Source: an uncultured Paracoccaceae bacterium (GTDB lineage: Bacteria; Pseudomonadota; Alphaproteobacteria; Rhodobacterales; Rhodobacteraceae). From it: a stretch of DNA of 64,000 bases. A model generated the notes under the pieces. The model was not told where the DNA came from and made no database searches. It saw nothing but the letters and a program-made list of their open reading frames with translations. Positions 15,146 to 24,750 of this stretch are shown here, in pieces (the stretch's first letter is position 1; each line of letters begins with the position of its first letter). A program made the translations under genes and the position numbers. Where the stretch lies: positions 244,501-308,500 of the forward strand of contig CANNFA010000002.1 of the NCBI GenBank assembly GCA_947503765.1. The letters run 5' to 3'.

Positions 15146-17725
15146 ATGACCGAGACACGACAGCCGACCGATGACGCGCTGCGCCGCCTGGGGTGGCCGC
15201 TTCGCCTGACACGCTGGGGCATGGCGGCAGAGCGGGCGGTGCGGGCATTCTGGCCGTTCTGGTCGATCCTGCTGCTGGTGCTGGCCGCGCTGATGCTGGG
15301 CCTGCACGAAAGCCTGCCGCTGGAGGCGGTTTGGACCGGGATCGTCGTGTCGGCGCTGGGCCTTGTCTGGACGCTGTGGCGCGGGGCAAGACGCTTTCGC
15401 TGGCCGCGCGCGCACGAGGCGCGGGGCAGGCTGGACCGGACGCTGCCGGGCCGCCCGATCGCGGCGCTGGGCGACAGCCAGGCGATCGGTACGGGCGACG
15501 CCGCCAGCCAGGCGGTCTGGAAGGCGCATGTGGCGCGCATGGCCGACCGGGTGGCCGGCGCCCGCGCGGCGCCGCCGAACCTGCGTATCGCCGACCGCGA
15601 CCCTTACGCGCTGCGCTACGTGGCGCTGCTGGCCTTTGCGGTCGCGCTGCTGTTCGGCTCGTTCCTGCGTGTCGCCAGCGTGACCGAGGTCGCGCCGCCG
15701 GGCGCGGGCGGGGCCGATATCGCCGCCGGGCCAAGCTGGGAAGGCTGGATCGAACCGCCCGCCTATACCGGCAAGCCGTCGCTGTACCTGAACGACATCC
15801 CGCCCGGCCCCTTCACAGTGCCGGAGGCGAGCCGCGTCACCTTGCGGCTCTACGGCGAGACCGGCGAGTTGTCGGTGGTTGAGACCGTGTCAAGCCGCGT
15901 CGGCGGGATGCCGGATGCAGACGATGGCGGCCATAGCTTCGAGGCGGTGCAAAGCGGCCGGATCGCCATCGAGGGGCCGAACGGCGCGGCCTGGGACATC
16001 AGCGTCACCGCCGACATGCCGCCGGATGTCACGCTGCTGGGCGAGCCGGAGCGCGCGCTTGGCGGCGAGATGCGGCAGAATTTCGGGGCAAGCGACGATT
16101 ACGGCGTGGTGTCCGGGCGGGCCGAGATCACGCTCGATCTCGCGGCGGTGGACCGCCGCTATGGCCTGATCCCCGAGCCGGAGCCGCGCGAGCCGCTGGT
16201 GCTTGACCTGCCGCTGACGATTTCCGGCGACCGCACCGATTTCGAAGAGGTTCTGATCGCCAACCTGTCCGAGCATCCCTGGGCAATGCTGCCGGTGACG
16301 ATGGTTCTTCATGCGACCGACGCGCTGGGCCAGGAAGGCGCGTCGGAGCCCGCGCATGTGACCCTGCCGGGGCGGCGTTTCTTCGATCCGCTGGCCGGGG
16401 CGATCATCGAGGTGCGGCGCGACATGCTGTGGAACCGGGCCGAGAACGGCGCGCGCGTGGCGCAGGTGCTGCGCGCGGTGGCCAACAAGCCCGAGGACGT
16501 GTTCGACAGCGAGACCGCGTATCTCAAGCTGCGGGTGCTCCAGCGGCGGCTGGAGCTGCTCAATGAATACGGGATGACCGGGGCGCAGCGCGACGAGATC
16601 GCGGCCGCCCTGTGGGACATCGCGCTGCTGATCGAGGAGGGCAGCCTGACCGACGCGCTGGAGCGGCTGCGCGAGGCCCGCGAGCGGCTGGAAGAGGCGA
16701 TGCGCAACGGCGCCACCGACGAGGAGATCGCCGAGCTGATGCGCGAGCTGCGCGAGGCGACCAAGGACTACATGCGCCAGCTTGCCGAACAGCAGCAGCG
16801 CGACGGCGAGGCGCCCGACCAGGCCCAGGGCGAGATGCAGGAGATCACGCGCGGCCAGCTCGAGGCGCTGATGGACCGCCTGCAGGAACTGATGGAAGAA
16901 GGCCGGATGGACGAGGCGATGGAGCTGATGGACCGCATCGCCGAGCTGATGGAGAACCTGCAGGTGACGCAGGGCGAGCCTTCGCCCGGCGAGGAGGCGA
17001 TGGAGGGTCTGGCCGACAGTCTGCGCCAGCAGCAGGATCTGAGCGACGAGACCTTCGGTGATCTTCAGGAGCAGTTCGGCGAGAACGGCCAGCAGGGCGA
17101 GGAGGGCCGCCAGCCCGGACGGAACGGCAGCCGCGGCAACGGAACGCGCAGCGGCGACGGGGCCGGGCGCGGCCAGGATCCGAGCGGGCCGCCGGAGCCG
17201 GGCGACGGTGCGGGCGGCATGCCCGATGCGGACAGTCTGGCCGACCGGCAGCGCGCGCTGCGCGAGGAACTTGGGCGGCAGCGCGGCAACCTGCCCGGCG
17301 CCGGCACACCGGAGGGCGACGCCGCGCGCGGTGCGCTGGACCGCGCCGGGCGTGCCATGGACGAGGCCGAGAGGGCGCTGCGCGAGGACGATCTGGCCGG
17401 CGCGCTCGACAGCCAGTCCGAGGCGATCGAGGCGCTGCGCGAGGGCATGCGCGATCTGGGCGAGATGATGGCGCAGCAGCAGAACGAACAGGGCCAGCAG
17501 GGCGATGCGCAAGGCCAGGCGAACAACAACAGCCAGGCGCGCGATCCGCTGGGTCGAGAGCCGGGCGCGAGCGGGCAGATCGGCACCGAGGAAGAGATGC
17601 TGCGCGGCGACGACGTATATGGCCGCGCGCGCGAATTGCTCGAGGAATTGCGCCGCCGGTCCGGCGACCAGACGCGCCCGGCCGAAGAGCTGGATTATCT
17701 GAAGCGGCTGCTCGACCGGTTCTGA
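15146..17725 (+). CDS. DUF4175 (TIGR02302) large membrane protein
   Basis: An 859-residue protein of unknown function that regularly follows lysA in Rhodobacterales. The N-terminal part carries three strongly hydrophobic segments (about residues 31-54, 56-75 and 152-174). A beta-rich, probably periplasmic region follows (about 190-430), then a long charged helical region (about 440-640) rich in Glu, Arg, Met and Gln with heptad character. The tail (640-800) is dominated by Gly, Gln, Asn, Arg and Asp and looks disordered. PSWEGWIEPPAYTGKPSLYL resembles the DUF4175 core. A role at the cell envelope is inferred from topology only. The stop is followed by about 50 bases before the convergent zinc-ribbon gene. 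Confidence 0.9.
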   Translation: MTETRQPTDDALRRLGWPLRLTRWGMAAERAVRAFWPFWSILLLVLAALMLGLHESLPLEAVWTGIVVSALGLVWTLWRGARRFRWPRAHEARGRLDRTLPGRPIAALGDSQAIGTGDAASQAVWKAHVARMADRVAGARAAPPNLRIADRDPYALRYVALLAFAVALLFGSFLRVASVTEVAPPGAGGADIAAGPSWEGWIEPPAYTGKPSLYLNDIPPGPFTVPEASRVTLRLYGETGELSVVETVSSRVGGMPDADDGGHSFEAVQSGRIAIEGPNGAAWDISVTADMPPDVTLLGEPERALGGEMRQNFGASDDYGVVSGRAEITLDLAAVDRRYGLIPEPEPREPLVLDLPLTISGDRTDFEEVLIANLSEHPWAMLPVTMVLHATDALGQEGASEPAHVTLPGRRFFDPLAGAIIEVRRDMLWNRAENGARVAQVLRAVANKPEDVFDSETAYLKLRVLQRRLELLNEYGMTGAQRDEIAAALWDIALLIEEGSLTDALERLREARERLEEAMRNGATDEEIAELMRELREATKDYMRQLAEQQQRDGEAPDQAQGEMQEITRGQLEALMDRLQELMEEGRMDEAMELMDRIAELMENLQVTQGEPSPGEEAMEGLADSLRQQQDLSDETFGDLQEQFGENGQQGEEGRQPGRNGSRGNGTRSGDGAGRGQDPSGPPEPGDGAGGMPDADSLADRQRALREELGRQRGNLPGAGTPEGDAARGALDRAGRAMDEAERALREDDLAGALDSQSEAIEALREGMRDLGEMMAQQQNEQGQQGDAQGQANNNSQARDPLGREPGASGQIGTEEEMLRGDDVYGRARELLEELRRRSGDQTRPAEELDYLKRLLDRF

Positions 17726-17774
17726 TGGGCGGGCTTGGTTTCGGGGTGCGGCGGCACGGCGCGGTGCCGGCGGA

Positions 17775-18536
17775 TCAGCCGTCCGCGCCGCCGGTCAGCT
17801 CGCGCACCTTGGCAACCGCCGTCTCGACAAGGCCGTTGACCTGTCCGCGCACATCGTTGACCCCGTCGACATAGGCGGCAAGATAGGGCCGCGCCTGCGG
17901 AACCATGTCGCCGATCCGGGGCGCAAGCGCATAGACCGCGATGGCGATCGCGCATAGCAGGACCACCAGAAGGAACCCGGCGCGAAAGCCGCGGCGTTCG
18001 CGCTTTTGCTCGACTTCCAGCGCCACGGGGGCGGCCGATGCCTCGGACCGGTCGTTCTGGCCGCGCAGGGTCGAGTTGATCTCGTCCACGTCGGGCAGAA
18101 CCTCGGCCCCCTGTCCCTTGGCGCTGTCGGCATCGGCATCGTCCAACCCGCGCAGCCGGGCCATGCGGGCGCGCGCCGCAGCGGATCGGCTGGCGGCGCG
18201 ATCCTGGCTGTCGTCAAGGCCGAGGTCGGGCTGGCTTTCCAGCCCGCTGTCTTTTTCGGCGCGGCGCGCGGCGGCCTCGCGCTCGGCCTCCTCGCGCAGG
18301 ACATCGGCCACTTCGGGGTCAAGCTCGCGGCGGCGGGGCCGTGCCGATGCGCCCGTTTCGGGCGTTTCCGCCTCGGGTGCGTCGGCTTCGGGCGCGTCCG
18401 CGTCGGTTTCCATGTCGCCCGGATGCTGGAACCAGCCATGGCCGCAATTCGAGCATTGCACGTCGCGGCCCGCTGGCGGGATCAGGCTGGCGTCGACCTC
18501 GTAGGTTGCGCCGCAGTTCGGGCAAATCAAGCGCAT
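17775..18536 (-). CDS. MJ0042-type zinc-ribbon protein with one membrane segment
   Basis: A 253-residue protein. The N terminus is an MJ0042-type zinc ribbon with Cys5, Cys8, Cys28 and Cys31 (CPNC..CSNCGHGWFQ). A long acidic, repeat-rich linker follows (ADAPEADAPEAETPETG and an Ala/Arg-rich helix). One hydrophobic segment near residue 195 (AGFLLVVLLCAIAIAVYAL) leads to a short C-terminal domain. ATG 18536 is chosen because it begins right at MRLICPNC; an earlier in-frame start at 18575 only adds an unrelated leader. It diverges from ftsE, a conserved neighbourhood in this order. Function is unknown; a membrane-tethered regulatory or assembly role is only a guess. Confidence 0.88.
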   Translation of the reverse strand: MRLICPNCGATYEVDASLIPPAGRDVQCSNCGHGWFQHPGDMETDADAPEADAPEAETPETGASARPRRRELDPEVADVLREEAEREAAARRAEKDSGLESQPDLGLDDSQDRAASRSAAARARMARLRGLDDADADSAKGQGAEVLPDVDEINSTLRGQNDRSEASAAPVALEVEQKRERRGFRAGFLLVVLLCAIAIAVYALAPRIGDMVPQARPYLAAYVDGVNDVRGQVNGLVETAVAKVRELTGGADG

Positions 18537-18705
18537 GTCGTTCCCTGACGGAATGTCCGGTCCCCGGACGCCCATCCGTTTTTCCCTTTTTCCGCGATTT
18601 GTACCAGCCCCTTAGCGCAATTCATAGCTTTTGAAGCCCGCCCGATTGCAACATCGCGGCAATTTCGGCAAAAGAGCCGCAGTCCCGAAGCGCAAGGAAG
18701 CCGCC

Positions 18706-19383
18706 GTGATCGAGCTTGACGATGTGTCCTACAGCTATGGCGGCGGCGAACTTCTGAGCGGAATCAGCCTGACCTTGCCACCGGGATCCTTCTTTTTTCT
18801 TACCGGACCCTCGGGCGCCGGCAAGACCACCTTTCTCAAGCTGTGCTACGGCGAGCTGTTGCCCACGGCCGGGCGCATCACCGCTTTCGGGCAGGACATG
18901 CGCGGGCGCGGCCGCGACGATATCGCGCGGCTGCGGCAGCGGATCGGGGTCGTGCATCAGGATTGCAAGTTCCTCGACCACCTGCCGGTCGCCGAGAACG
19001 TGGCGCTGCCGCTGACGGTCGCGGGGCGCGACGCGGCGTCGGAAACCGCCAACCTGTCGGAACTGCTTGGCTGGGTCGGGCTGTCTGGGCATGCCGATGC
19101 CCTGCCGCCGGAACTGTCGGGCGGCGAGCGGCAGCGCGCGGCGGTGGCGCGGGCCGTCATCATGGCGCCCGAGATCGTGATCGCCGACGAGCCGACGGGC
19201 AATGTCGACTGGGACATGTCGCTGCGCCTGCTGACCCTGCTGGTGGAGTTGAACCGGATGGGCAAGACGATCCTGATCGCGACCCACGACCTGAACCTGA
19301 TCCGCGCCGCCAAGCAGCAGGTGCAGGCGCGCGTGTTGCGGATCAGCAACCGCAACCTGCAACAGGCGGGGGCCGACCTGTGA
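18706..19383 (+). CDS. ftsE: Cell-division ABC ATPase FtsE
   Basis: FtsE is the cytosolic ATPase of the FtsEX complex that links the divisome to activation of cell-wall hydrolases. The 225-residue product has Walker A GPSGAGKT at 34-41, signature LSGGERQRAAVARA, Walker B IVIADEPTGNVD and the H-loop ATHDLNLI. The start is GTG 18706, preceded by AAGGAAG at 7-13 bases; the frame is open 25 codons further but without family similarity. The stop overlaps the ftsX start (GTGA). The gene opens an operon with ftsX, an acyltransferase and a flavoprotein. Confidence 0.95.
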   Translation: MIELDDVSYSYGGGELLSGISLTLPPGSFFFLTGPSGAGKTTFLKLCYGELLPTAGRITAFGQDMRGRGRDDIARLRQRIGVVHQDCKFLDHLPVAENVALPLTVAGRDAASETANLSELLGWVGLSGHADALPPELSGGERQRAAVARAVIMAPEIVIADEPTGNVDWDMSLRLLTLLVELNRMGKTILIATHDLNLIRAAKQQVQARVLRISNRNLQQAGADL

Positions 19384-20282
19384 ACGCGCTGGCCCGAAGC
19401 CTGAACGTGCTGCGCGGCGACGGGCAGGCGGGCCGCGTCGTGCCGCCGACGGGTCACACGGCGTGGCTGACCCAGTTCACCGCCGGGGCGATGGCGTTCC
19501 TGGCGGTGTTCGCGCTTGCGCTGTCGCTGGCGACCGACCGGCTGGCAGAGCTGTGGTCGTCGGAACTGGCGCGCAGCGCGACGGTGCGCGTTTCCGCCCC
19601 GGCCGGCCAGGAAGAGGCGCAGGTGCGCGCCGCGGTGCGGGTGCTGGAACAGACGCCCGGCATCGCCGCTGTCCGGGTGCTGGACGCGGCCGAGGAACGC
19701 GCGCTGCTGGAGCCGTGGTTCGGCCCCGACCTGCCGGTCGAGGCGCTGCCGATCCCCAGGATGATCGACGTGGTCGAGGGTTCGGACGGCTACGATGCCG
19801 AAGGTCTGCGGCTGCGGCTTGCCGCCGAGGCGCCCGGCGCGGTGCTGGACGACCACACGCGCTGGCGCCAGCCCCTTGTGAAGGCCGCGGGACGGCTGCG
19901 GACGCTGGGCGTGGTGTCGATCCTGCTGATCGGCACGGCGACCGCGGCGATGATCACGCTGGCCGCCAATGCCGCACTGGCCGCGAATGCGCAGGTGATC
20001 CGGGTCCTGCGCCTGGTCGGCGCGCGCGATGTGTATATCGCCCGCGCCTTCGTGCGGCGCTTCACGCTTCGGGCGCTGTCCGGCGCCTTGGCCGGAACGC
20101 TGCTGGGCATGGGGGCGATCGCCTTGCTGCCGGGGGCCAGCACCGAGGGCGGGTTCCTGACCGGCCTCGGGTTCCAGGGTGCGCACTGGCTGATCCCGCT
20201 GGTGATCCCGTTGCTGGCGGCGATCGTCGCCTTCTGGGCGACACGGATGGCGGCGCTGCGGTCGCTTCGGGGGCTGATGTGA
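19380..20282 (+). CDS. ftsX: Cell-division membrane protein FtsX
   Basis: FtsX is the permease-like partner of FtsE; its extracytoplasmic loop recruits cell-wall hydrolases or their activators. The 300-residue product starts at GTG 19380, overlapping the ftsE stop. A first membrane helix (about residues 36-57) is followed by a periplasmic domain of about 100 residues. Three C-terminal helices follow (about 178-202, 227-247 and 265-285), with LRLVGARDVYIARAFVRRF as the conserved cytoplasmic coupling segment. The stop overlaps the next gene's GTG start by 4 bases. Confidence 0.94.
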   Translation: MNALARSLNVLRGDGQAGRVVPPTGHTAWLTQFTAGAMAFLAVFALALSLATDRLAELWSSELARSATVRVSAPAGQEEAQVRAAVRVLEQTPGIAAVRVLDAAEERALLEPWFGPDLPVEALPIPRMIDVVEGSDGYDAEGLRLRLAAEAPGAVLDDHTRWRQPLVKAAGRLRTLGVVSILLIGTATAAMITLAANAALAANAQVIRVLRLVGARDVYIARAFVRRFTLRALSGALAGTLLGMGAIALLPGASTEGGFLTGLGFQGAHWLIPLVIPLLAAIVAFWATRMAALRSLRGLM

Positions 20283-21007
20283 CAAGGTGGGTCCGGTCGC
20301 TGCTGTTCATCGGCCAGATGTACCTGGTGATGGCCGCGATGGCGCTTGTGTTCCTGGTCCCGGCGATGATCACCCGCCGCGCCGCCTATGCCGGGGTGCA
20401 TCTGTATTGCGGCTATGTCCGCTGGACCGCGCGCTGGATGGTCGGGCTGGCGAGCGAAGTGCGCGGAGAGGTGCCGCGCGACGAGGTTCTGATCGCCGCC
20501 AAGCACCAGTCCTTTTTCGACATCATCCTGCTGTGCAGCGTTCTGCCGCGCCCGAAATTCATCATGAAGAAGGAATTGAAATGGACCCCGATCGTCGGCT
20601 GGTACGCGATGCGCATCGGCTGCGTTCCGGTGGACCGGGGCAAGCGCGGCGCGGCAATCGGCCGGATGCTGGACGACGTGCACAAGGGCCGCGCGCTTCC
20701 CGGACAGCTGATCATCTACCCGCAGGGCACGCGGGTGGCGCCCGGCCTGAAAAAGCCGTTCAAGGTGGGCAGCGCCGTGCTTTATGCGCAACTCGGACAG
20801 GATTGCGTTCCGGCGGCCACCAATGTCGGCCTGTTCTGGCCCCGTCACGGCATCCTGCGCAAGCCGGGGCTGGCCGTGCTCGAGTTCCTGCCGCGCATCC
20901 CGCAGGGCCGCGAACAGGCGGCGTTCATGGCCACGCTGGAGGCCGAGATCGAAGGCGCGTCGGACCGGCTGCTGGCAGAGGGCGGGTTCCGCCTCGAGGA
21001 GGGATGA
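20279..21007 (+). CDS. 1-acyl-sn-glycerol-3-phosphate acyltransferase (PlsC-like)
   Basis: A 242-residue membrane-bound acyltransferase that would add the second acyl chain to lysophosphatidate in phospholipid synthesis. One N-terminal membrane helix (LLFIGQMYLVMAAMALVFLV) precedes the catalytic KHQSFFDI (HxxxxD motif). KKELKWTPIVGW, GCVPVDRGKRG and IIYPQGTRVAPG (family EGTR motif, with Q in place of E) follow. The GTG start overlaps the ftsX stop and its own stop overlaps the next start (ATGA), so it is fully coupled to the ftsEX operon. Whether it is the main PlsC or a paralogue cannot be decided here. Confidence 0.92.
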   Translation: MTRWVRSLLFIGQMYLVMAAMALVFLVPAMITRRAAYAGVHLYCGYVRWTARWMVGLASEVRGEVPRDEVLIAAKHQSFFDIILLCSVLPRPKFIMKKELKWTPIVGWYAMRIGCVPVDRGKRGAAIGRMLDDVHKGRALPGQLIIYPQGTRVAPGLKKPFKVGSAVLYAQLGQDCVPAATNVGLFWPRHGILRKPGLAVLEFLPRIPQGREQAAFMATLEAEIEGASDRLLAEGGFRLEEG

Positions 21008-21612
21008 TGGACACGATCGACGATCTGGACACGCTTCTGGCCGTCTATCCCGAAGAGCCGGCGCGCGGCGCGCTGGACAAGGTGGTGAACCGCATCACGC
21101 CGGCCTACGCCCGCTGGCTGGCCGCGTCGCGGTTCTGCATCCTGTCCACCGTCGGCCCCGAAGGCACCGATGCCAGCCCGCGCGGCGATGACGGCCCGGT
21201 TGCCGAAGTCCTGGATCCCACGGCGCTGGCGCTGCCCGACTGGCGCGGCAACAACCGGATCGACAGCCTGCGCAACATCGTCCGGGACGGGCGCATCGCC
21301 GTGCTGTTCATGGTGCGCGGCACGCAGAACGTGGTGCGGGTCAACGGCACCGCGCGGCTGACGGCGGATGCCGCGATGACGGCGCGCTTTGAACGGGACG
21401 GCAGGCAGCCGCGATCCGTGATCGTGGTGTCGGTCAAGGAGGTGTATTTCCAGTGCGCCAAGGCGGTGATGCGCGCTGCGCTTTGGGACGGGACGGATGA
21501 CAGCGGCAAGGTGCCCACGGCCGGCGCGTTCAAGCGCGAGCTGGATGCCGCGTTCGATGCGGATGCCTACGACGCGGAGTATGGCCGCCACGCCGCGCGC
21601 ATCCTGTGGTGA
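21004..21612 (+). CDS. PPOX-class FMN-dependent flavoprotein (MSMEG_1061-like)
   Basis: A 202-residue protein of the pyridoxamine 5'-phosphate oxidase-like split-barrel superfamily. Residues around [19 protein letters not shown] and [17 protein letters not shown] are the FMN-binding landmarks of the MSMEG_1061 subfamily. [22 protein letters not shown] and [15 protein letters not shown] complete the barrel. The family binds FMN and may reduce or sequester small molecules; the physiological substrate is unknown. Two adjacent ATGs (21004 and 21007) are possible; 21004 overlaps the upstream stop. It is the last gene of the ftsEX operon and a strong terminator follows. Confidence 0.88.
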   Translation: MMDTIDDLDTLLAVYPEEPARGALDKVVNRITPAYARWLAASRFCILSTVGPEGTDASPRGDDGPVAEVLDPTALALPDWRGNNRIDSLRNIVRDGRIAVLFMVRGTQNVVRVNGTARLTADAAMTARFERDGRQPRSVIVVSVKEVYFQCAKAVMRAALWDGTDDSGKVPTAGAFKRELDAAFDADAYDAEYGRHAARILW

Positions 21613-21617
21613 CACCC

Positions 21618-21635
21618 GCGGCACGGCCGCTTTTT
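21618..21635 (+). terminator. Rho-independent terminator of the ftsEX operon
   Basis: GCGGC (21618-21622) and GCCGC (21626-21630) form a GC stem with an ACG loop, directly followed by TTTTT (21631-21635). It lies 6 bases after the flavoprotein stop. Confidence 0.7.
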
Positions 21636-21706
21636 ACGGTCCATTTGCGGGCTGGTCTTGCCGCGGGCTGGTCGCTAAGACGGCCGGAACAAGGAAAGGT
21701 CGACCC

Positions 21707-22792
21707 ATGACCGGCATCGCGCCGCAGCCCGGCATTCTGGAGATCAAGCTGTATGTCAGCGGCCAGTCCTCGATCGAGGGCCGCGAGGACGTGGTCAAGC
21801 TGTCGTCGAACGAGAACCCGTTCGGTCCCAGCCCCCGCGCGCAGGAGGCGCTGCGCCGCAGCGCGCACCTGCTGCACCGCTACCCGCCCACCGATCACGC
21901 CGCGCTGCGCGCCGCCATCGGCGAGGTGCACGGGCTGGATGCGGGGCGCATCATCTGCGGTGTCGGCTCGGACGAGATCATCCATTTCCTGTGCCAGGCC
22001 TATGCCGGGCCGGGCGACGAGGTGCTGTATACCGAGCACGGCTTTTCGATGTACCGCATCTCGGCGCTGGCGGCGGGCGCCGCGCCGGTCGAGGCGCCGG
22101 AGCGGGACCGCACCGTCGATGTCGATGCCGTATTGGCGGCCTGCACCGCGCGCACGAAGCTCGTGTTCATCGCCAACCCGAACAATCCGACCGGCACGAT
22201 GATCGGCGGCGGCGACCTTGCGCGGCTGGCCGCGGGGCTGCCCGAGGGCGTTCTGCTGGTGCTGGACGGCGCCTATGCCGAGTTCGCCTCGGGCTATGAC
22301 GGCGGCGTGTCGCTGATCGAGGAGCGCGGCAACGTGTTCATGACGCGGACCTTTTCCAAGCTCTACGGGCTGGGCGGGCTGCGCGTCGGCTGGGGATACG
22401 GCCCGCGCGAGATCGTCGATGTGCTCAACCGCGTTCGCGGGCCGTTCAACCTGTCGCTGCCCGCGCTGGACGCGGCCGAGGCCGCCGTGCGCGACCGCGA
22501 TTTCGTCGAGAAATGCCTGGCCGAGAACAAGCGTATGCGCGCCTGGCTGGCCGAGGCGCTGGCAGAGCGCGGTGTGCCGTCGGACACGTCCTGCGCCAAT
22601 TTCATCCTCGCGCGGTTTCACGACACCGAAGAGGCGGATGCCTGCGATGCCTGGCTTCGGGATGCCGGGATCCTGGTGCGCAAGGTGGCGGGCTACAAGC
22701 TGCCGCATTGCCTGCGCATCACGGTGGGCGACGAGGCGTCGTGCCGCCGCGTCGCCCACGCCATCGGGGCGTTCAAGGACAGCCGGACATGA
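21707..22792 (+). CDS. hisC: Histidinol-phosphate aminotransferase
   Basis: A 361-residue PLP-dependent fold-type I aminotransferase that converts imidazole-acetol phosphate and glutamate to histidinol phosphate. In this group it often also handles aromatic amino acids. Landmarks are [13 protein letters not shown], the phosphate-contacting [28 protein letters not shown] and the PLP-lysine Lys218 in [26 protein letters not shown] stands 7-15 bases before ATG 21707, a very strong ribosome site. The stop overlaps the tyrA-like start by 4 bases, joining the two steps of tyrosine or phenylalanine formation. Confidence 0.95.
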   Translation: MTGIAPQPGILEIKLYVSGQSSIEGREDVVKLSSNENPFGPSPRAQEALRRSAHLLHRYPPTDHAALRAAIGEVHGLDAGRIICGVGSDEIIHFLCQAYAGPGDEVLYTEHGFSMYRISALAAGAAPVEAPERDRTVDVDAVLAACTARTKLVFIANPNNPTGTMIGGGDLARLAAGLPEGVLLVLDGAYAEFASGYDGGVSLIEERGNVFMTRTFSKLYGLGGLRVGWGYGPREIVDVLNRVRGPFNLSLPALDAAEAAVRDRDFVEKCLAENKRMRAWLAEALAERGVPSDTSCANFILARFHDTEEADACDAWLRDAGILVRKVAGYKLPHCLRITVGDEASCRRVAHAIGAFKDSRT

Positions 22793-23709
22793 GCGCGATC
22801 TACGACCGCATCGCCCTGATCGGGCTGGGCCTGATCGCCGGCTCGATGGGCCTGGCGATCCGCGAGCATGGCCTGGCGAATGAGGTGGTGGGCACCGCCC
22901 GCTCGGCCGAAACGCGCGCCGTGGCGGTCGACCTCGGGCTGTGCGACCGGGTGACAGAGACGGCGGCCGAGGCGGTGAAGGGCGCCGATCTGGTGGTGCT
23001 GGCCGTGCCGGTCGGCGTGATGGGCGCGGTGGCCGAGGAGATCGGCCCCCACCTCGCACCGGGTGCGACCGTCACCGATGTCGGCTCGGTCAAGCGCAGG
23101 GTGATCGACGCGGTGGCGCCGCACCTGCCCGAAAACGTGCACTTCATCCCCGCCCATCCGCTGGCCGGGACGGAGCATTCCGGCCCCCATGCCGGCTTTG
23201 CCACGCTGTTCCAGAACCGCTGGTGCCTGCTGGTCCCGGCGGACGGCGCGGACGAGGCTGCCACCGGCCGGCTGCGCGCGCTGTGGCAGGCCATGGGCGC
23301 CAATGTCGAAATGATGGAGCCGGACCACCACGATCTGGTTCTGGCCGTCACCAGCCACGCGCCGCACCTGATCGCCTACACGATGGTCGGCGTGGCCGAC
23401 GACCTGCGCCGCGTCACCGATTCAGAGGTCATAAAGTATTCTGCGGCAGGCTTTCGGGACTTCACGCGAATCGCTGCGTCGGACCCGACGATGTGGCGGG
23501 ACGTGTTCCTGACCAACAAGGAGGCGACGCTGGAAATCCTGGGCCGGTTCACCGAAGAACTGTTCGCGCTGCAACGGGCAATTCGCACGGGTGACGGCCA
23601 GCAGCTTTTCGATTATTTTACGCGCACACGCGCCATCCGCCGCGGCATCATCGAGGCCGGGCAGGACACGGACGCACCGGATTTCGGACGGGGGACAAAA
23701 CGCACATGA
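22789..23709 (+). CDS. Prephenate/arogenate dehydrogenase family protein
   Basis: A 306-residue NAD(P)-dependent enzyme of tyrosine synthesis (TyrA/TyrC family), oxidatively decarboxylating prephenate or arogenate. The Rossmann GLGLIAGS is at residues 12-19, [10 protein letters not shown] and the substrate-binding [11 protein letters not shown] follow, and [14 protein letters not shown] with the catalytic histidine region comes next. The helical C-terminal domain holds [27 protein letters not shown]. No chorismate mutase or ACT domain is present. It is coupled to hisC upstream and to the extensin-like gene downstream through ATGA overlaps. Confidence 0.93.
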   Translation: MSAIYDRIALIGLGLIAGSMGLAIREHGLANEVVGTARSAETRAVAVDLGLCDRVTETAAEAVKGADLVVLAVPVGVMGAVAEEIGPHLAPGATVTDVGSVKRRVIDAVAPHLPENVHFIPAHPLAGTEHSGPHAGFATLFQNRWCLLVPADGADEAATGRLRALWQAMGANVEMMEPDHHDLVLAVTSHAPHLIAYTMVGVADDLRRVTDSEVIKYSAAGFRDFTRIAASDPTMWRDVFLTNKEATLEILGRFTEELFALQRAIRTGDGQQLFDYFTRTRAIRRGIIEAGQDTDAPDFGRGTKRT

Positions 23710-24668
23710 CCTTGCGATTCAAGGGGTTCGTCCTGTTGGGCGCACTTCTCGGCGGCCCGCTATCGGCCGAGGCGCCGGACAGTTCCATGCCGCCCGAGAT
23801 ACGCCCCGTCCCCGCAGTCGAAGAGGCCGCCACGCCCGCGCCGGTGCGCCGTCCGGCCGACCTGGAGGCGGAGGTTCCCGTGGTCGAGACGACGATGCGC
23901 GAAACTCCGCCGATCACCGTGGTCGCCGCGGGGCTTGCGCGCTCGCCGCTGCCGATCCCGCGCCCGCGGGTCATCGTGCGCCGGGTCGCCCCGCCGCCCG
24001 AGACGTCGGCACCTGCGCCCGAGCCGGTCGTCGTCGCCTCTGCCGGCGCGGTCGTGCGGCCGGCCCCGCCACCGAAGCGGCCCAAGGGCGGGTTCCTCGC
24101 CGCGCTGTTCAGGGCGCCCGACAAGCCGTCGAAATACCCGGCTGCGGGGTCGGTCTGCGGCGATCCGGCAATTCGCGGGCAGGCATTGCCGCCGATCCCG
24201 GCGAAACTGCGCGGCTGCGGCCAGCCGAACCCGGTGCGCATCACCTCGGTCGACGGCGTCGCGCTGACCACCCCCGCAACCGTCAGCTGCGAAACTGCGA
24301 GCGCCCTGCGCCGCTGGGTCTCCGGCGTGGTAAAGCCGGTGGTCGGCCGCCATGGCGGCGGGGTCGCCGGGCTGAAGGTTGCCGCAAGCTATTCCTGCCG
24401 CACCCGCAACAACGTGCCGGGGGCCAAGATCTCGGAACACGGGCGCGGCAAGGCGATCGACATCTCCGCGATCATCCTCAAGAACGGCAGCGCGATGACG
24501 GTGCTGCACGGCTGGCGCGACAAGGTGCAGGGGCCGATCCTGCAAAAGATCCATGCCGCCGCCTGTGGAACCTTCGGAACGGTGCTTGGCCCGCGATCCG
24601 ACCGGTATCACCAGGACCACCTGCATCTCGACGTCGCGGCTCACGGCTATGGACCATATTGCCGATGA
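23706..24668 (+). CDS. Extensin-family secreted protein
   Basis: A 320-residue exported protein. A short signal peptide ([23 protein letters not shown]) is followed by a proline-rich low-complexity region to about residue 135 (RPADLEAEVP, PIPRPRV, APAPEPV). The extensin-like C-terminal domain (DUF-type, about 150-320) follows, with paired cysteines (SVCGDP, LRGCGQ, VSCETA, SYSCRTRN, AACGTFG) and the motifs KISEHGRGKAIDIS and DRYHQDHLHLD. Those His-Asp positions resemble LAS-fold peptidoglycan peptidases, so a cell-wall role is plausible but unproved. ATG 23706 overlaps the dehydrogenase stop. It is convergent with the dodecin gene. Confidence 0.9.
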   Translation: MTLRFKGFVLLGALLGGPLSAEAPDSSMPPEIRPVPAVEEAATPAPVRRPADLEAEVPVVETTMRETPPITVVAAGLARSPLPIPRPRVIVRRVAPPPETSAPAPEPVVVASAGAVVRPAPPPKRPKGGFLAALFRAPDKPSKYPAAGSVCGDPAIRGQALPPIPAKLRGCGQPNPVRITSVDGVALTTPATVSCETASALRRWVSGVVKPVVGRHGGGVAGLKVAASYSCRTRNNVPGAKISEHGRGKAIDISAIILKNGSAMTVLHGWRDKVQGPILQKIHAAACGTFGTVLGPRSDRYHQDHLHLDVAAHGYGPYCR

Positions 24669-24750
24669 CACGACGCATGATCTGAACCCGCTCGCCGGGA
24701 TCGCGGGTCGGCCGGCCGGCAACAGGAAGAGGCGCCGCCGTCCGCTGCCG

